A DNA stretch of 64,000 bases. Source: Roseicyclus marinus. GTDB lineage: Bacteria > Pseudomonadota > Alphaproteobacteria > Rhodobacterales > Rhodobacteraceae. The position numbers and the translations under genes are program-made. The stretch is taken from contig NZ_AP027266.1 in the NCBI RefSeq assembly GCF_036322625.1, positions 1,367,001 to 1,431,000 of the forward strand, given 5' to 3'. Below, piece after piece: positions 17,393 through 30,955 of the stretch. A model generated the notes under the pieces. It was given only the letters and a program-made list of their open reading frames with translations, made no database searches and was not told the origin of the DNA. Each line of letters starts with the position of its first letter. Position 1 is the first letter of the stretch.

Positions 17393-17446
17393 GTAACTTG
17401 AAATTAACCAATCGAGTCGAGGCTGAACGCGACCTTAACGAGATTC
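17393..17446 (+). promoter_or_regulatory. ctrA promoter region: two CtrA-type boxes and two GANTC sites
   Basis: GTAA-N7-TTAAC (17393-17408) and TGAA-N7-TTAAC (17424-17439) each match the CtrA consensus TTAA-N7-TTAAC with one mismatch, and are 31 bp apart. GAGTC (17414-17418) and GATTC (17442-17446) are GANTC sites, the target of the CcrM methylase and GcrA pathway. All fall in the 113 bp between sciP and ctrA, suggesting autoregulation and methylation-sensed control, as known for Caulobacter ctrA. Confidence 0.6.
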
Positions 17447-17457
17447 GGAGTGACATG

Positions 17458-22793
<5,336 letters not shown>

Positions 22794-22811
22794 CCCTTTT
22801 TGTTCGCGAAT

Positions 22812-22826
22812 GTTCTCAAAAAGTTC
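22812..22826 (+). promoter_or_regulatory. LexA box (GTTC-N7-GTTC)
   Basis: GTTCTCAAAAAGTTC is a perfect match to the alphaproteobacterial LexA operator GTTC-N7-GTTC. A further GTTC at 22802-22805 gives a third half-site. It is 62 bp before the ATG of the 39-residue peptide gene and after the recG stop, so it should place that peptide, not recG, under SOS control. Confidence 0.8.
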
Positions 22827-22887
22827 TGGACTGACGGGGCGGAATATGAGAACAAAGCGACAACACGCTGATCAAGGGAGAGCTTCC

Positions 22888-23007
22888 ATGAGCCGCATCG
22901 CCGATATCCTGACCCGCTCCGGTGACACTCTGATCGGGGATGCGCTGGGGGTTCTTGCGTTGACGCTGTTCACCTACGGGCTGCTGCATCTGCCCGGTCT
23001 GGTCTGA
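22888..23007 (+). CDS. Predicted SOS-induced 39-residue single-span membrane peptide
   Basis: I do not recognise this gene. It encodes 39 residues: a charged amphipathic start (MSRIADILTRSGDTLIG), then one hydrophobic segment of about 20 residues (ALGVLALTLFTYGLLHLPGLV) reaching the C-terminus. A strong ribosome site, AAGGGAG, sits 7 bases before ATG 22888. A perfect LexA box lies at 22812, and a structured region with a strong terminator follows to 23164. Size, topology and SOS control resemble the SOS-induced division inhibitor SidA of Caulobacter and the E. coli toxin TisB, but there is no evident sequence similarity, so the function is inference. Confidence 0.7.
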   Translation: MSRIADILTRSGDTLIGDALGVLALTLFTYGLLHLPGLV

Positions 23008-23130
23008 TCCACGAATTTCTGCCTGCGGTCCGGCAGGGCCAAGGGCGCGGCGACTGTCCCCGCCGATGCCCGACCATCCTTGACCCCGATTGCCTCTTGG
23101 GGTTGGTCCTGTCCAAAGACACGCTGACTG
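23008..23130 (+). ncRNA. Candidate structured 3' region or small RNA after the SOS peptide
   Basis: Two further stems precede the terminator: CTGCC/GGCAG (23019-23023 with 23032-23036), and a compound stem GACCA/TGGTC (23072-23076 with 23104-23108) enclosing ACCCC/GGGGT (23083-23087 with 23099-23103). With the terminator they make three hairpins in 150 bases. Whether this is a 3' untranslated region of the peptide mRNA, or a separate small RNA, cannot be told from sequence. Confidence 0.35.
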
Positions 23131-23164
23131 CCGCCGCGCCCCTGACCGGGTGCGGCGGTTTTTT
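23131..23164 (+). terminator. Strong intrinsic terminator
   Basis: CCGCCGCGCCC pairs with GGGTGCGGCGG (an 11-bp stem with one G-T pair and a CTGACC loop) and is followed by TTTTTT (23159-23164). It ends transcription of the SOS peptide unit before the convergent NifU-like gene. Confidence 0.9.
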
Positions 23165-23231
23165 CTTGCGGGTCGGGTGCGGGGGGGCTTTGGGGCGGAA
23201 TGGCCCGGATGCGTGTTGCTCGGGCGCAGGG

Positions 23232-23687
23232 TCAGGCGCAGGCGCTGGCCTGTTCGGCTTCGGCCATGGCTTCGGCGGTGGCCTCGAGCGACAGGAGGAT
23301 CGAGGCGTGGCGGTTGCGATACTCGCGCGCGGGTTCCAGCACCTCGTAACCTGCGAAGGGCGCGCCGGGGGGGCTGCCGCCCTCCTTGAGCATGGCGCGC
23401 AAGCTGTCGCGGGCGTCTTCCACCTCGGCGCGGGTGCGGCCGATGATGGCGGCGCCCATGAGGCTCGCTGCCGCCTGCCCAAGGGCGCAAGCCTTCACAT
23501 CCTGCCCGAAGCGGGTGACCCGGCCCCCGGCCATGTCGAGATCGACCGTCACCGTGGACCCGCAGAGCGGCGCGCGTTTGCGCACGCTGGCCTGCGGCGC
23601 ATCGAGCCGCCCGGCATGGGGAATATCGGCTGCGAGCGCGAGGATGCGCTGGGAATAGAGCTTGATCAGGTCGGTGTCGCCGGACAT
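23232..23687 (-). CDS. NifU/IscU-like iron-sulfur scaffold protein with a missing third cysteine
   Basis: The 151-residue protein has the IscU/NifU N-terminal fold, which normally builds Fe-S clusters on three cysteines. Two are present, Cys42 in APLCGSTVTVDL and Cys67 in KACALGQAAAS. The third position, Cys in the HCSIL motif of IscU, is Ala128 here in RHASILLSLEA. That argues for a variant scaffold or carrier rather than a classical IscU. The frame is open upstream, and the ATG complementary to 23685-23687 gives a plausible N-terminus MSGDTDLIKLYS. It is divergent from hisI by 67 bp. Confidence 0.82.
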   Translation of the reverse strand: MSGDTDLIKLYSQRILALAADIPHAGRLDAPQASVRKRAPLCGSTVTVDLDMAGGRVTRFGQDVKACALGQAAASLMGAAIIGRTRAEVEDARDSLRAMLKEGGSPPGAPFAGYEVLEPAREYRNRHASILLSLEATAEAMAEAEQASACA

Positions 23688-23754
23688 GGGTATAGCCTTT
23701 GCTGCCGTGGCTTTATAGGTAGCCCCAATGCCCCCGTTTGCAAAGGCCGATGCC

Positions 23755-24108
23755 ATGACAGACCAGCCCGAATTTGATCCCGCAGGCCTGAAATATGATG
23801 CCAATGGCCTGATCCCCTGTATCGCGCAGGAAGCCGGGACGGGCGAGGTGCTGATGATGGCCTGGATGAATGCCGCCGCCGTGGCCCGCACGCTGGAGAC
23901 GGGGCGCGTCACCTATTGGAGCCGGTCGCGGGGGGCGTTCTGGGTCAAGGGCGAAAGCTCGGGCCATGTGCAGGAATTGGTCGAGCTGCGCATCGATTGC
24001 GACCGCGATTGCCTGCTGGCCTTGGTGCGCCAGACGGGGCCTGCCTGCCACACCAACCGGCGCAGCTGTTTCTACACGGCGGTCCGGGATGGGGGGAAGT
24101 GGAGCTGA
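23755..24108 (+). CDS. hisI: Phosphoribosyl-AMP cyclohydrolase
   Basis: HisI opens the adenine ring of phosphoribosyl-AMP in the third step of histidine synthesis. The 117-residue stand-alone form (no HisE domain) has the family sequence AWMNAAAVARTLETGRVTYWSRSR and the metal-binding cluster DCDRDCLLALVRQTGPACHTNRRSCFY with its Cys and His ligands. ATG 23755 is preferred. An in-frame ATG at 23728 would add nine residues. No other his gene is in this window. It is followed by a repeat of the GGGGGCTCTGCCC family. Confidence 0.95.
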   Translation: MTDQPEFDPAGLKYDANGLIPCIAQEAGTGEVLMMAWMNAAAVARTLETGRVTYWSRSRGAFWVKGESSGHVQELVELRIDCDRDCLLALVRQTGPACHTNRRSCFYTAVRDGGKWS

Positions 24109-24146
24109 TGCGGCCCGAATAGGGGGGGTGCTCGGTGATGTTTTTT

Positions 24147-24231
24147 GGGGGGCTCTGCCCGTTGGCTTTGAGAAAGGGGGCTCTGCCCCCGTCGCCTTTG
24201 GCGACTCCCCCGGGATATTTTTGAAACAGAG
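24147..24231 (+). repeat. GGGGGCTCTGCCC intergenic repeat, copy A
   Basis: The order of parts is: GGGGGGCTCTGCCC, a TTTGAGAAA spacer, the palindrome GGGGGCTCTGCCCCC (24176-24190), the hairpin GTCGCC-TTT-GGCGAC (24191-24205), then CTCCCCCGGGATATTTTTG and a GAGAAG end. It shares this architecture with 33712-33800 and 38979-39066. It lies between the convergent hisI and gluQ and could terminate both. Confidence 0.85.
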
Positions 24232-24236
24232 AAGGG

Positions 24237-25094
24237 TCAAAGGCCGATCCTGCGGCGGATATCCTCTGGCGTGACGCCTTCCGCGCGGTAGAGGCGGATC
24301 GCGCGGGCGTCGTCGCGTTTGGCGAGCCGTTTGCCTGTCTCGTCCCGGATCAGGCGGTGGTGGTGGTAGCTGGGCGTGGGCAGGTCGAGGAGGCGCTGGA
24401 GAAGCGCATGGATGCGCGTCGCCTCGAACAGGTCCGCGCCGCGCGTCACATCGGTGATGTGCTGCGCCGCATCGTCCAGCACGACCGAGAGGTGGTAGGA
24501 GGTGCCGAAATCGCGCCGGGCGAGCACGATGTCACCGATGCCGCCCAGGTAGTTTTCGGGCGCGGTAAAGATCGTGCCGGCGTGATCCGGGCCGGTTTCG
24601 GTGAAACGGGGCGCGGTCGGGCCTATGGCGGCGAGGGCCGCGCCCATGTCGAGGCGCAGATGGGCGTCGCGGGGGCGGGGCCCCTTGCGCGGGCGATTGC
24701 GGCAGGTGCCGGGATAGACCGGGCCATCGGGGCCGATGGGGGGGGCGGAGCCTTCTTGCGGGGCGGTGAGCGCTTCGGCGATGTCGCGTCTTGTGCAGCT
24801 GCAGGGATAAAGGAGGCCGCGCGCCCAGAGCGCATCAAGCGCCGCCTCATAGCTGTCGCGTCGGTCCGATTGGCGGATCGGGGGTTCGTCCCATGTCAGG
24901 CCGAGCCAGCTGAGATCCTCGAAGATCAGCGCCTCCCATTCGGGTTTGGCGCGGTCGCGGTCGATATCCTCGATCCGGAGGAGGAACTGGCCCTGTGCTG
25001 CCCGCGCCATGTCATGGGCGAGGATCGCGGAATAGGCATGGCCGAGATGCAGGGGGCCTGTGGGGGATGGGGCAAAGCGTGTTCGGAACGTCAT
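24237..25094 (-). CDS. gluQ: Glutamyl-Q tRNA(Asp) synthetase
   Basis: GluQRS is a truncated glutamyl-tRNA synthetase paralogue that attaches glutamate to queuosine 34 of tRNA-Asp. The 285-residue length, catalytic core only with no anticodon domain, separates it from GltX. The HIGH-like motif is in APSPTGPLHLGHA and the KMSKS-like motif is GKRLAKRDDA. The zinc-binding Cys/Tyr residues are near LYPCSCTRRDI and YPGTCR. The start complementary to 25092-25094 gives the family N-terminus MTFRTRFAPSPTG. It is 28 bp downstream of trmFO on the same strand and probably co-transcribed. Confidence 0.94.
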   Translation of the reverse strand: MTFRTRFAPSPTGPLHLGHAYSAILAHDMARAAQGQFLLRIEDIDRDRAKPEWEALIFEDLSWLGLTWDEPPIRQSDRRDSYEAALDALWARGLLYPCSCTRRDIAEALTAPQEGSAPPIGPDGPVYPGTCRNRPRKGPRPRDAHLRLDMGAALAAIGPTAPRFTETGPDHAGTIFTAPENYLGGIGDIVLARRDFGTSYHLSVVLDDAAQHITDVTRGADLFEATRIHALLQRLLDLPTPSYHHHRLIRDETGKRLAKRDDARAIRLYRAEGVTPEDIRRRIGL

Positions 25095-25122
25095 TTCGGA
25101 ACAATCACTTTCGCCCCGATCC

Positions 25123-26490
25123 TCATGCAGCGGAGGAGGAGGGTTTCGCCTCGGCCTCGCGCCCGAGCCACGCGGTCCATGCCGCCTTGGCGCGGTCGGT
25201 ATAGGCCTTGTAGCGGTCCTTGCGGCCACGCCGCCCGGCTTTCAGCCCCTCGACCGGGGGGAAAAGGCCGAAATTCACGTTCATCGGCTGGAAGGTCTTG
25301 GCCTCGGCCCCGCCGGTGATGTGATGGACCAGCGCGCCCATGGCCGTTTCCTGCGGCACGGGGGGCAGCGTTTCGCCCTTGAGCTCGGCGGCGGCCAGAC
25401 GGCCCGCAAGCAGGCCCATGGCGGCGGATTCGACATAGCCCTCCACCCCGGTGATCTGGCCTGCGAAGCGGATATTGGGCCGCGAGCGCAGGCGCATCTG
25501 GTCATCGAGCAGGGTTGGCGAATTGATGAAGGTGTTGCGGTGGATGCCGCCAAGCCGCGCGAAACTGGCGTCCTGAAGTCCGGGAATCATCTTGAAAACA
25601 GAGGTTTGCGCGCCGTACTTCATCTTGGTCTGGAAGCCCACGATATTGTAGAGCGTGCCCAGCGCATTGTCGCGGCGCAGTTGCACCACGGCCCAGGGCT
25701 TGACCGTCGGGTTGTGCGGATTGGTCAGGCCCACGGGTTTCATCGGCCCATGGCGCAGCGTTTCGCGGCCGCGTTCGGCCATGACCTCGATCGGCAGGCA
25801 GCCGTCGAAATAGCCGGCGGTTTCGCCCTCGTGGAACTCGGTCTTGTCGGCGGCGAGAAGCGCGTCGATGAAAGCCTCGTAGTCGTCGCGGGTCATCGGG
25901 CAGTTGATATAGGCGCGCTGTTCCTCGAGCGTTTCGCCCTTGTCGTAGCGCGATTGTTCCCACGCGATGCTCATGTCGATCGTGTCGGCATAGACGATGG
26001 GGGCAATGGCGTCGAAAAAGGCCAGTGCATCCTGGCCCGTTTCGGCGGCGATGGCATTGGCGAGCGCGCCGGAGGTCAGGGGACCCGTGGCGATGATCGT
26101 GGGGCCGTCGGGCAGGGCGGTGATTTCCTCGCCCACGATCGTGATGTTGGGATGGGCGCGGAGTTTCGCGGTCACGGCCTCGGCGAAAGGATCGCGGTCG
26201 ACGGCCAGCGCGCCGCCTGCGGGCAGGCGATGGGCATAGGCCGTGTCCATGATGATCGAGCCTGCATTCCGCATTTCCCAATGCAGAAGGCCCACGGCAT
26301 TCTGTTCGTGGTCATCCGAGCGGAAGGAATTGGAACAGACCATTTCCGCCAGCGACCCGGTGCGATGGGCAAAGGTGCCGACCGTGGGGCGCATTTCGTG
26401 CAAGACGACGGGGATGCCGGCATTGGCCGCCTGCCAGGCGGCTTCGGACCCGGCCATGCCGCCGCCGATGATATGGAGCGTTTTGGACAT
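25123..26490 (-). CDS. trmFO: Folate/FAD-dependent tRNA m5U54 methyltransferase TrmFO
   Basis: TrmFO methylates uridine 54 in the T-loop of tRNAs using methylenetetrahydrofolate and FAD. The 455-residue protein begins with the dinucleotide-binding motif [16 protein letters not shown] and includes CSNSFRSDD, the Cys-containing [14 protein letters not shown] segment, and the [20 protein letters not shown] region near the C-terminus, all hallmark TrmFO blocks. Its start is the ATG complementary to 26488-26490. It precedes gluQ, so the operon holds two tRNA-modifying enzymes. Confidence 0.97.
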   Translation of the reverse strand: MSKTLHIIGGGMAGSEAAWQAANAGIPVVLHEMRPTVGTFAHRTGSLAEMVCSNSFRSDDHEQNAVGLLHWEMRNAGSIIMDTAYAHRLPAGGALAVDRDPFAEAVTAKLRAHPNITIVGEEITALPDGPTIIATGPLTSGALANAIAAETGQDALAFFDAIAPIVYADTIDMSIAWEQSRYDKGETLEEQRAYINCPMTRDDYEAFIDALLAADKTEFHEGETAGYFDGCLPIEVMAERGRETLRHGPMKPVGLTNPHNPTVKPWAVVQLRRDNALGTLYNIVGFQTKMKYGAQTSVFKMIPGLQDASFARLGGIHRNTFINSPTLLDDQMRLRSRPNIRFAGQITGVEGYVESAAMGLLAGRLAAAELKGETLPPVPQETAMGALVHHITGGAEAKTFQPMNVNFGLFPPVEGLKAGRRGRKDRYKAYTDRAKAAWTAWLGREAEAKPSSSAA

Positions 26491-26555
26491 GGCCGAGATC
26501 TAGGCGTTTTGGCCGGACAAGGAAAGGGGCGGCGGGGCCGCCCCGATCGCCGGTC

Positions 26556-26933
26556 TTATGCCTTGTCGAGCGCGTAGCGGCCCGGGCCGTGGAGGGCGAA
26601 CATCAAGACGCCGCCCGCAATGGCGAGGTTCTTGAGGAACATGGCCATCTGCATCTGGTCGGCAGGCGCGAAATGGTAGAGCAGGCCCGCGACGATGGAG
26701 AAGGCCGCGATCAGGAGCGCCACGATCCGGGTCTGGTAGCCCACGATCAGAAGAACGCCCACGACGATTTCGAAGATGACGGCGGGCCAAGCCAGCACGG
26801 CAGGCAGACCGCCCGAGGCGAGATAGCCCGAAAAGCCCTGCACATCGCCGAGCTTGCCCAGGCCCGCCAGCAAGAACAGAAGGCCGATCAGAACGCGGCC
26901 CACGAGCGGGCCGAAGGTGGTAAGTGCTTGCAT
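26556..26933 (-). CDS. DoxX family membrane protein
   Basis: The 125-residue inner-membrane protein has four hydrophobic segments and the DoxX pattern: GRVLIGLLFLLAGLGKLGD near the N-terminus, PAVIFEIVVGVLLIVGYQTR in the middle and FLKNLAIAGGVLMFALHGPG at the end. DoxX relatives are linked to thiosulfate oxidation or redox homeostasis, but no partner genes are nearby, so no role is assigned. AGGAAA lies about 8 bases upstream of the ATG complementary to 26931-26933. It lies downstream of gyrA on the same strand. Confidence 0.85.
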   Translation of the reverse strand: MQALTTFGPLVGRVLIGLLFLLAGLGKLGDVQGFSGYLASGGLPAVLAWPAVIFEIVVGVLLIVGYQTRIVALLIAAFSIVAGLLYHFAPADQMQMAMFLKNLAIAGGVLMFALHGPGRYALDKA

Positions 26934-27092
26934 CGTTTGGTTTCCTATCCCTGAACGCGAAAGCGGCACGCAGGTTTGCGCGTCGATGCGGCACAGATAC
27001 AGGAGGTAGGCGTGCACAGAAATGCGAGGTTTCGCATAAGCGCTGTGCGCTGGCGCAGGGTGGGCGGGAGGCTTGGCACCTCCCGCCGCCTG

Positions 27093-29870
27093 TCATTCGG
27101 CGCCGGTGTCTGGGGTGATGTCGGGGGCGGTGTCGGTCTCGCCCTCGGTCTCGCCCTGATCGGCGATCCAGGCGACGCTCACCACTTCCTCACCCTTGCC
27201 GGTGTTGAAGACCTTGACCCCGCCCGCGCTGCGCGAGCGGAAGGAGATGCCATCGACGGGCACGCGGATCGATTGGCCGGTGGAGGTGGCGAGCATGATC
27301 TGGTCGCCCATTTCCACCGGGAAGGAGGCGACAAGCGCGCCGCCGCGCATCGCCTTGTCCATGGCCATGACGCCCTGACCGCCGCGCCCGCGCACGGGAT
27401 AATCGTGGCTGGAGCTGAGCTTGCCCGACCCGCCCGCCGTGATGGTCAGGATCAGATCCTCGGCCGCCGACATCTCGGCGTAGCGTTCGGGGGAAAGCTG
27501 CCCCTCGGCCACGTTTTCTTCGTCTTCGTCGAGTTCGATCTCTTCTTCGGGCGTGCCGGCCATCAGGCGGCGCTGCTTGAGATAGGCGGCGCGTTCCTGC
27601 GCCTCGGCATCGAAATGGCGGATCACGGCCATGGAGACCACGCGGTCACCCGAGGCGAGGCGGATACCGCGCACGCCGGTCGAATCGCGGCCCTTGAAGA
27701 CGCGGACATCGGTGGTGGGGAAGCGGATCGCCCGGCCCAAGGCGGTGACGAGCATCACGTCATCGCTTTCGGAGCAGATGCGCGCATTCACGAGGCTGAC
27801 CGAGCCATCCTCGGGCAATTTCATCGCGATCTTGCCGTTGCGCATGACATTGGTGAAATCCGACAGCGCGTTGCGGCGCACCTCGCCCTCGCTTGTCGCA
27901 AAGACGATCTGCAATTCGTCCCAATGCGCCTCGTCCCGGTCGACGGGCATGACGGCGGCGATGCCGGTGCCGATCTCGATGGGCAGGATGTTGACGATGG
28001 CCTTGCCGCGCGAGGCGCGGGAGCCCAAGGGCAGGCGCCATGTCTTGAGCTTGTAGACCATGCCGCTGGTGGTGAAGACCAGAAGCGGCGTGTGGGTATT
28101 GGCCACGAAGAGCGAGGTGACGACATCGTCATCCTTGAGCGCGCCGCCCGAAAGCCCCTTGCCGCCGCGTTTCTGGGCGCGGAATTCGGCCAGTGGCGTG
28201 CGCTTGATATAGCCGCCCTGCGTGATCGTGACGACCATATCCTCGCGTTCGATCAGATCCTCGTCATCCATGTCGCCGGACCATTCGGTGATCTCGGTCC
28301 GGCGGGGGACGGCGAAAAGCTCTTTCACTTCAGCGAGTTCGTTCGAGATGATCTCGAGGATACGCTCGCGCGAGGCGAGGATGGCGAGGTATTCCTTGAT
28401 CTTGCCGGCCAGTTCCTCGAGCTCGTCGGTGACTTCCTTGACGCCCAGTTGCGTCAGGCGCTGGAGCCGCAGATCGAGGATCGCGCGGGCCTGAACCTCG
28501 GACAGGTTGTAGGTGCCGTCCTCGTTCGCGGTATGGGTCGGATCGTCGATCAGCTTGATGAAGGGCAGGATTTCCTCGGCGGGCCAGCGCCGGGTCATCA
28601 GTTTCTCGCGCGCTTCGCCCGCATCGGCGGAGGCGCGGATGGTGCGCACGACTTCGTCCACGTTCGAGACCGCGACGGCCAGACCGCAGAGCACATGGGC
28701 GCGGTCGCGGGCCTTGCGCAGCTCGAAGGCCGTGCGGCGGGCCACCACCTCTTCGCGGAAGTCGAGGAAAGCGGTGAGAAAGCCGCGCAGCGTCAATTGT
28801 TCGGGGCGGCCGCCGTTCAGCGCCAGCATGTTGCAGCCGAATGAGGTCTGCATCTGGGTGAAGCGGAACAGCTGGTTCAGCACCACCTCGGGCGTGGCGT
28901 CACGCTTGAGCTCGATCACGACGCGGACGCCGATCCGGTCGCTCTCGTCGGCAACCCCCGAGATTCCCTCGAGTTTTTTCTCGCGCACCAGATCAGCGAT
29001 CCGCTCGATCATGGAGGCCTTGTTCACCTGGTAGGGGATTTCATCGATGACGATGGCGAAGCGGTCCTTGCGGATCTCCTCCACATGGGTCTTGGCGCGG
29101 ATGATGACGCTGCCGCGCCCCTCCAGATAGGCCTTGCGCGCGCCCGAACGGCCAAGGATCAGGCCGCCGGTGGGGAAATCGGGCGCGGGGATATAGTCGA
29201 TCAGCTGTTCGGAGGAGAGGTCGGGATTGGCGATGAGCGCCTGACAGGCGTCGATCACTTCGCCAAGATTATGGGGCGGGATATTGGTCGCCATGCCCAC
29301 CGCGATGCCGCCCGCGCCATTGACGAGCATGTTGGGAAAGCGCGCGGGCAGAACCGTGGGTTCTTGCTGCTTGCCGTCGTAATTGTCTTGGAAATCAACG
29401 GTTTCCTTGTCGATATCAGCAAGGAGATAGGCGGCTGGCTTGTCCATCCGCACTTCGGTGTAGCGCATGGCCGCGGGGTTGTCGCCGTCCATGGAGCCGA
29501 AATTGCCCTGACCGTCCAGAAGCGGCAGGGACATGGAAAAAGGCTGCGCCATGCGCACGAGTGCGTCGTAGATCGCCGAGTCGCCATGGGGGTGGTATTG
29601 CCCCATCACGTCACCCACGGGCCGCGCGGATTTGCGGTAGGATTTTTCGTGCGTGTTTCCAGTCTCATGCATGGCGAAGAGAATGCGCCGATGCACGGGT
29701 TTGAGCCCGTCGCGCAGATCGGGGATCGCGCGGGAGATGATCACCGACATCGCGTAATCGAGGAACGAGGTCTTCATCTCGGCCGCGATATCGATCGACG
29801 GCCCGTGATGCGGCGCGCGTTCCGGCGCGATTTCTTGATCGTTCTCAGGGGGTTCGGGGGTGTCGCTCAC
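27093..29870 (-). CDS. gyrA: DNA gyrase subunit A
   Basis: GyrA is the DNA-breaking subunit of gyrase, which introduces negative supercoils. The 925-residue protein has the catalytic Tyr137 in [10 protein letters not shown], the quinolone-resistance region [19 protein letters not shown] with the sensitive-type Ser98 and Asp102, and the C-terminal beta-pinwheel with repeated GRG-like turns ([32 protein letters not shown]). The tail is acidic ([13 protein letters not shown]). The start gives [10 protein letters not shown], and a consensus sigma-70-type promoter is positioned upstream at 29917-29945. It is divergent from usg. Confidence 0.98.
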   Translation of the reverse strand: MSDTPEPPENDQEIAPERAPHHGPSIDIAAEMKTSFLDYAMSVIISRAIPDLRDGLKPVHRRILFAMHETGNTHEKSYRKSARPVGDVMGQYHPHGDSAIYDALVRMAQPFSMSLPLLDGQGNFGSMDGDNPAAMRYTEVRMDKPAAYLLADIDKETVDFQDNYDGKQQEPTVLPARFPNMLVNGAGGIAVGMATNIPPHNLGEVIDACQALIANPDLSSEQLIDYIPAPDFPTGGLILGRSGARKAYLEGRGSVIIRAKTHVEEIRKDRFAIVIDEIPYQVNKASMIERIADLVREKKLEGISGVADESDRIGVRVVIELKRDATPEVVLNQLFRFTQMQTSFGCNMLALNGGRPEQLTLRGFLTAFLDFREEVVARRTAFELRKARDRAHVLCGLAVAVSNVDEVVRTIRASADAGEAREKLMTRRWPAEEILPFIKLIDDPTHTANEDGTYNLSEVQARAILDLRLQRLTQLGVKEVTDELEELAGKIKEYLAILASRERILEIISNELAEVKELFAVPRRTEITEWSGDMDDEDLIEREDMVVTITQGGYIKRTPLAEFRAQKRGGKGLSGGALKDDDVVTSLFVANTHTPLLVFTTSGMVYKLKTWRLPLGSRASRGKAIVNILPIEIGTGIAAVMPVDRDEAHWDELQIVFATSEGEVRRNALSDFTNVMRNGKIAMKLPEDGSVSLVNARICSESDDVMLVTALGRAIRFPTTDVRVFKGRDSTGVRGIRLASGDRVVSMAVIRHFDAEAQERAAYLKQRRLMAGTPEEEIELDEDEENVAEGQLSPERYAEMSAAEDLILTITAGGSGKLSSSHDYPVRGRGGQGVMAMDKAMRGGALVASFPVEMGDQIMLATSTGQSIRVPVDGISFRSRSAGGVKVFNTGKGEEVVSVAWIADQGETEGETDTAPDITPDTGAE

Positions 29871-29916
29871 GCTGTCCGCCTGTTTTTCTGCTGTTCGCTA
29901 TATCTTGTTGGGGCGC

Positions 29917-29945
29917 AGTATAGGCTCCCCGCATATGGGGTGCAA
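29917..29945 (-). promoter_or_regulatory. Sigma-70-type promoter of gyrA
   Basis: On the minus strand TTGCAC (complement of 29940-29945) is followed after exactly 17 bases by TATACT (complement of 29917-29922), close to the ideal TTGACA-N17-TATAAT. It is 46 bp upstream of the gyrA ATG. The spacer holds a short CCCC-N6-GGGG dyad that could be an operator. Confidence 0.75.
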
Positions 29946-30065
29946 TGCCGGAGGGCCGGATGGGTTGGCAGCATCGGGAATTGAGTGCCAACAGATTGTT
30001 TTCGTTGATTTTTAACGGGTCTTTGGCATCCTTGAGTCGTGGAAGAGGCAACACCAGAGGTGCCC

Positions 30066-30359
30066 ATGAAACCGACAGTGCAACCGACAGTGCAACCGAC
30101 CGAGACCGAGCTGATGCTGAAAGGATACGGGCTCACGACCGCCGAGATGGTCTATCGGATGCCCGATTATCGCAATGTTCTCAACACTTTCGTCTGGCAG
30201 GACTATGATCTTGCGCCCGATTATCCGCGGCTTTTCGACTTCATCGAGTTCTGGCAGGACCAGATCGAGGGGCCGCTGCATTCGGTGCGCTTTGTCCATC
30301 GCAAGCTGATCTCGCCCGGCGAATGGCGCAACGTGACGGGGGAATTCACCTATCACTAA
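30066..30359 (+). CDS. Usg family protein
   Basis: The 97-residue product matches the alphaproteobacterial Usg-like family (PF06233), a small protein of unknown function. The family block is ELMLKGYGLTTAEMVYRMPDYRNVLNTFVWQDYDLAPDYPRL, followed by LFDFIEFWQDQIEGPLHSVRFVHRKLI. The N-terminus carries a short PTVQPTVQPT tail coded by a 12-bp tandem duplication. ATG 30066 has AGAGG about 6 bases upstream. An ATG at 30114 would remove the tail. It is divergent from gyrA. Confidence 0.82.
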   Translation: MKPTVQPTVQPTETELMLKGYGLTTAEMVYRMPDYRNVLNTFVWQDYDLAPDYPRLFDFIEFWQDQIEGPLHSVRFVHRKLISPGEWRNVTGEFTYH

Positions 30360-30453
30360 GGTTAAGCAATCCTTGCCAGACCCCGCCAAAGGTTGACGAA
30401 ACCCTGCCGGGGCGGGGCGAACATGAAGAAAGGTTTGCCGCCCCGGCGGGTCC

Positions 30454-30945
30454 TCAACCCTTTTTCAAGGAAGACCACGCGGCGGCGATCCAGACCCCGG
30501 CCAGGACAAGACTGGCCAGACCGTTCCACGACGCCATGGACAGGCCGAGGAAGGACCATGCCACCTCGGTGCACAGCACGATGCCCGCCCCTTGGGTCGG
30601 GTCCAGAAGCGCTGTCACATCCATCGCGCCCAGATCCTCGGCCCCGCCGGTGCAGGCAAGGTTGAGGGTCCACCAGTCGCGTTCCACCCCGGTGTGCAAC
30701 AGCGCGATGCCCGCCCCCGTCAGGACACTGGCCGCGCCCGCCACCGCCACGAGCGCATGGGGCAGGGCGATGCCGACAGCGGCCAGGGCGATCGCCACCG
30801 CATGGGGCCAGCGCTGCCACAGGCACATGGCGCAGGGCGCAAGCCCGCCCAGGTACTGAAAGCCGAAGGCCCCCAGCAGCAGCGCCGCCGAACCGGCCCC
30901 GGCAAGGGCGATCAGCATCCGGGTCTGCATCCGCGTCTTGTCCAT
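30454..30945 (-). CDS. dsbB: Disulfide bond formation protein DsbB
   Basis: DsbB re-oxidises periplasmic DsbA and passes electrons to quinones. The 163-residue inner-membrane protein has four hydrophobic segments. The first cysteine pair, Cys38-Cys41 in APCAMCLWQRW, follows the first span, and the second periplasmic pair is Cys98 and Cys125 in LACTGG and GIVLCTEVAW. It is 10 bp downstream of exoD on the same strand, so the two form an operon. No dsbA is in the window. Confidence 0.93.
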   Translation of the reverse strand: MDKTRMQTRMLIALAGAGSAALLLGAFGFQYLGGLAPCAMCLWQRWPHAVAIALAAVGIALPHALVAVAGAASVLTGAGIALLHTGVERDWWTLNLACTGGAEDLGAMDVTALLDPTQGAGIVLCTEVAWSFLGLSMASWNGLASLVLAGVWIAAAWSSLKKG

Positions 30946-30955
30946 CCGGGTACCC

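Noticed and set aside
25078-25106. GAAC-N9-GAAC near the gluQ start as a LexA operator on the minus strand
   Set aside because: The spacer is 9 rather than 7 bases, so it does not match the alphaproteobacterial operator.
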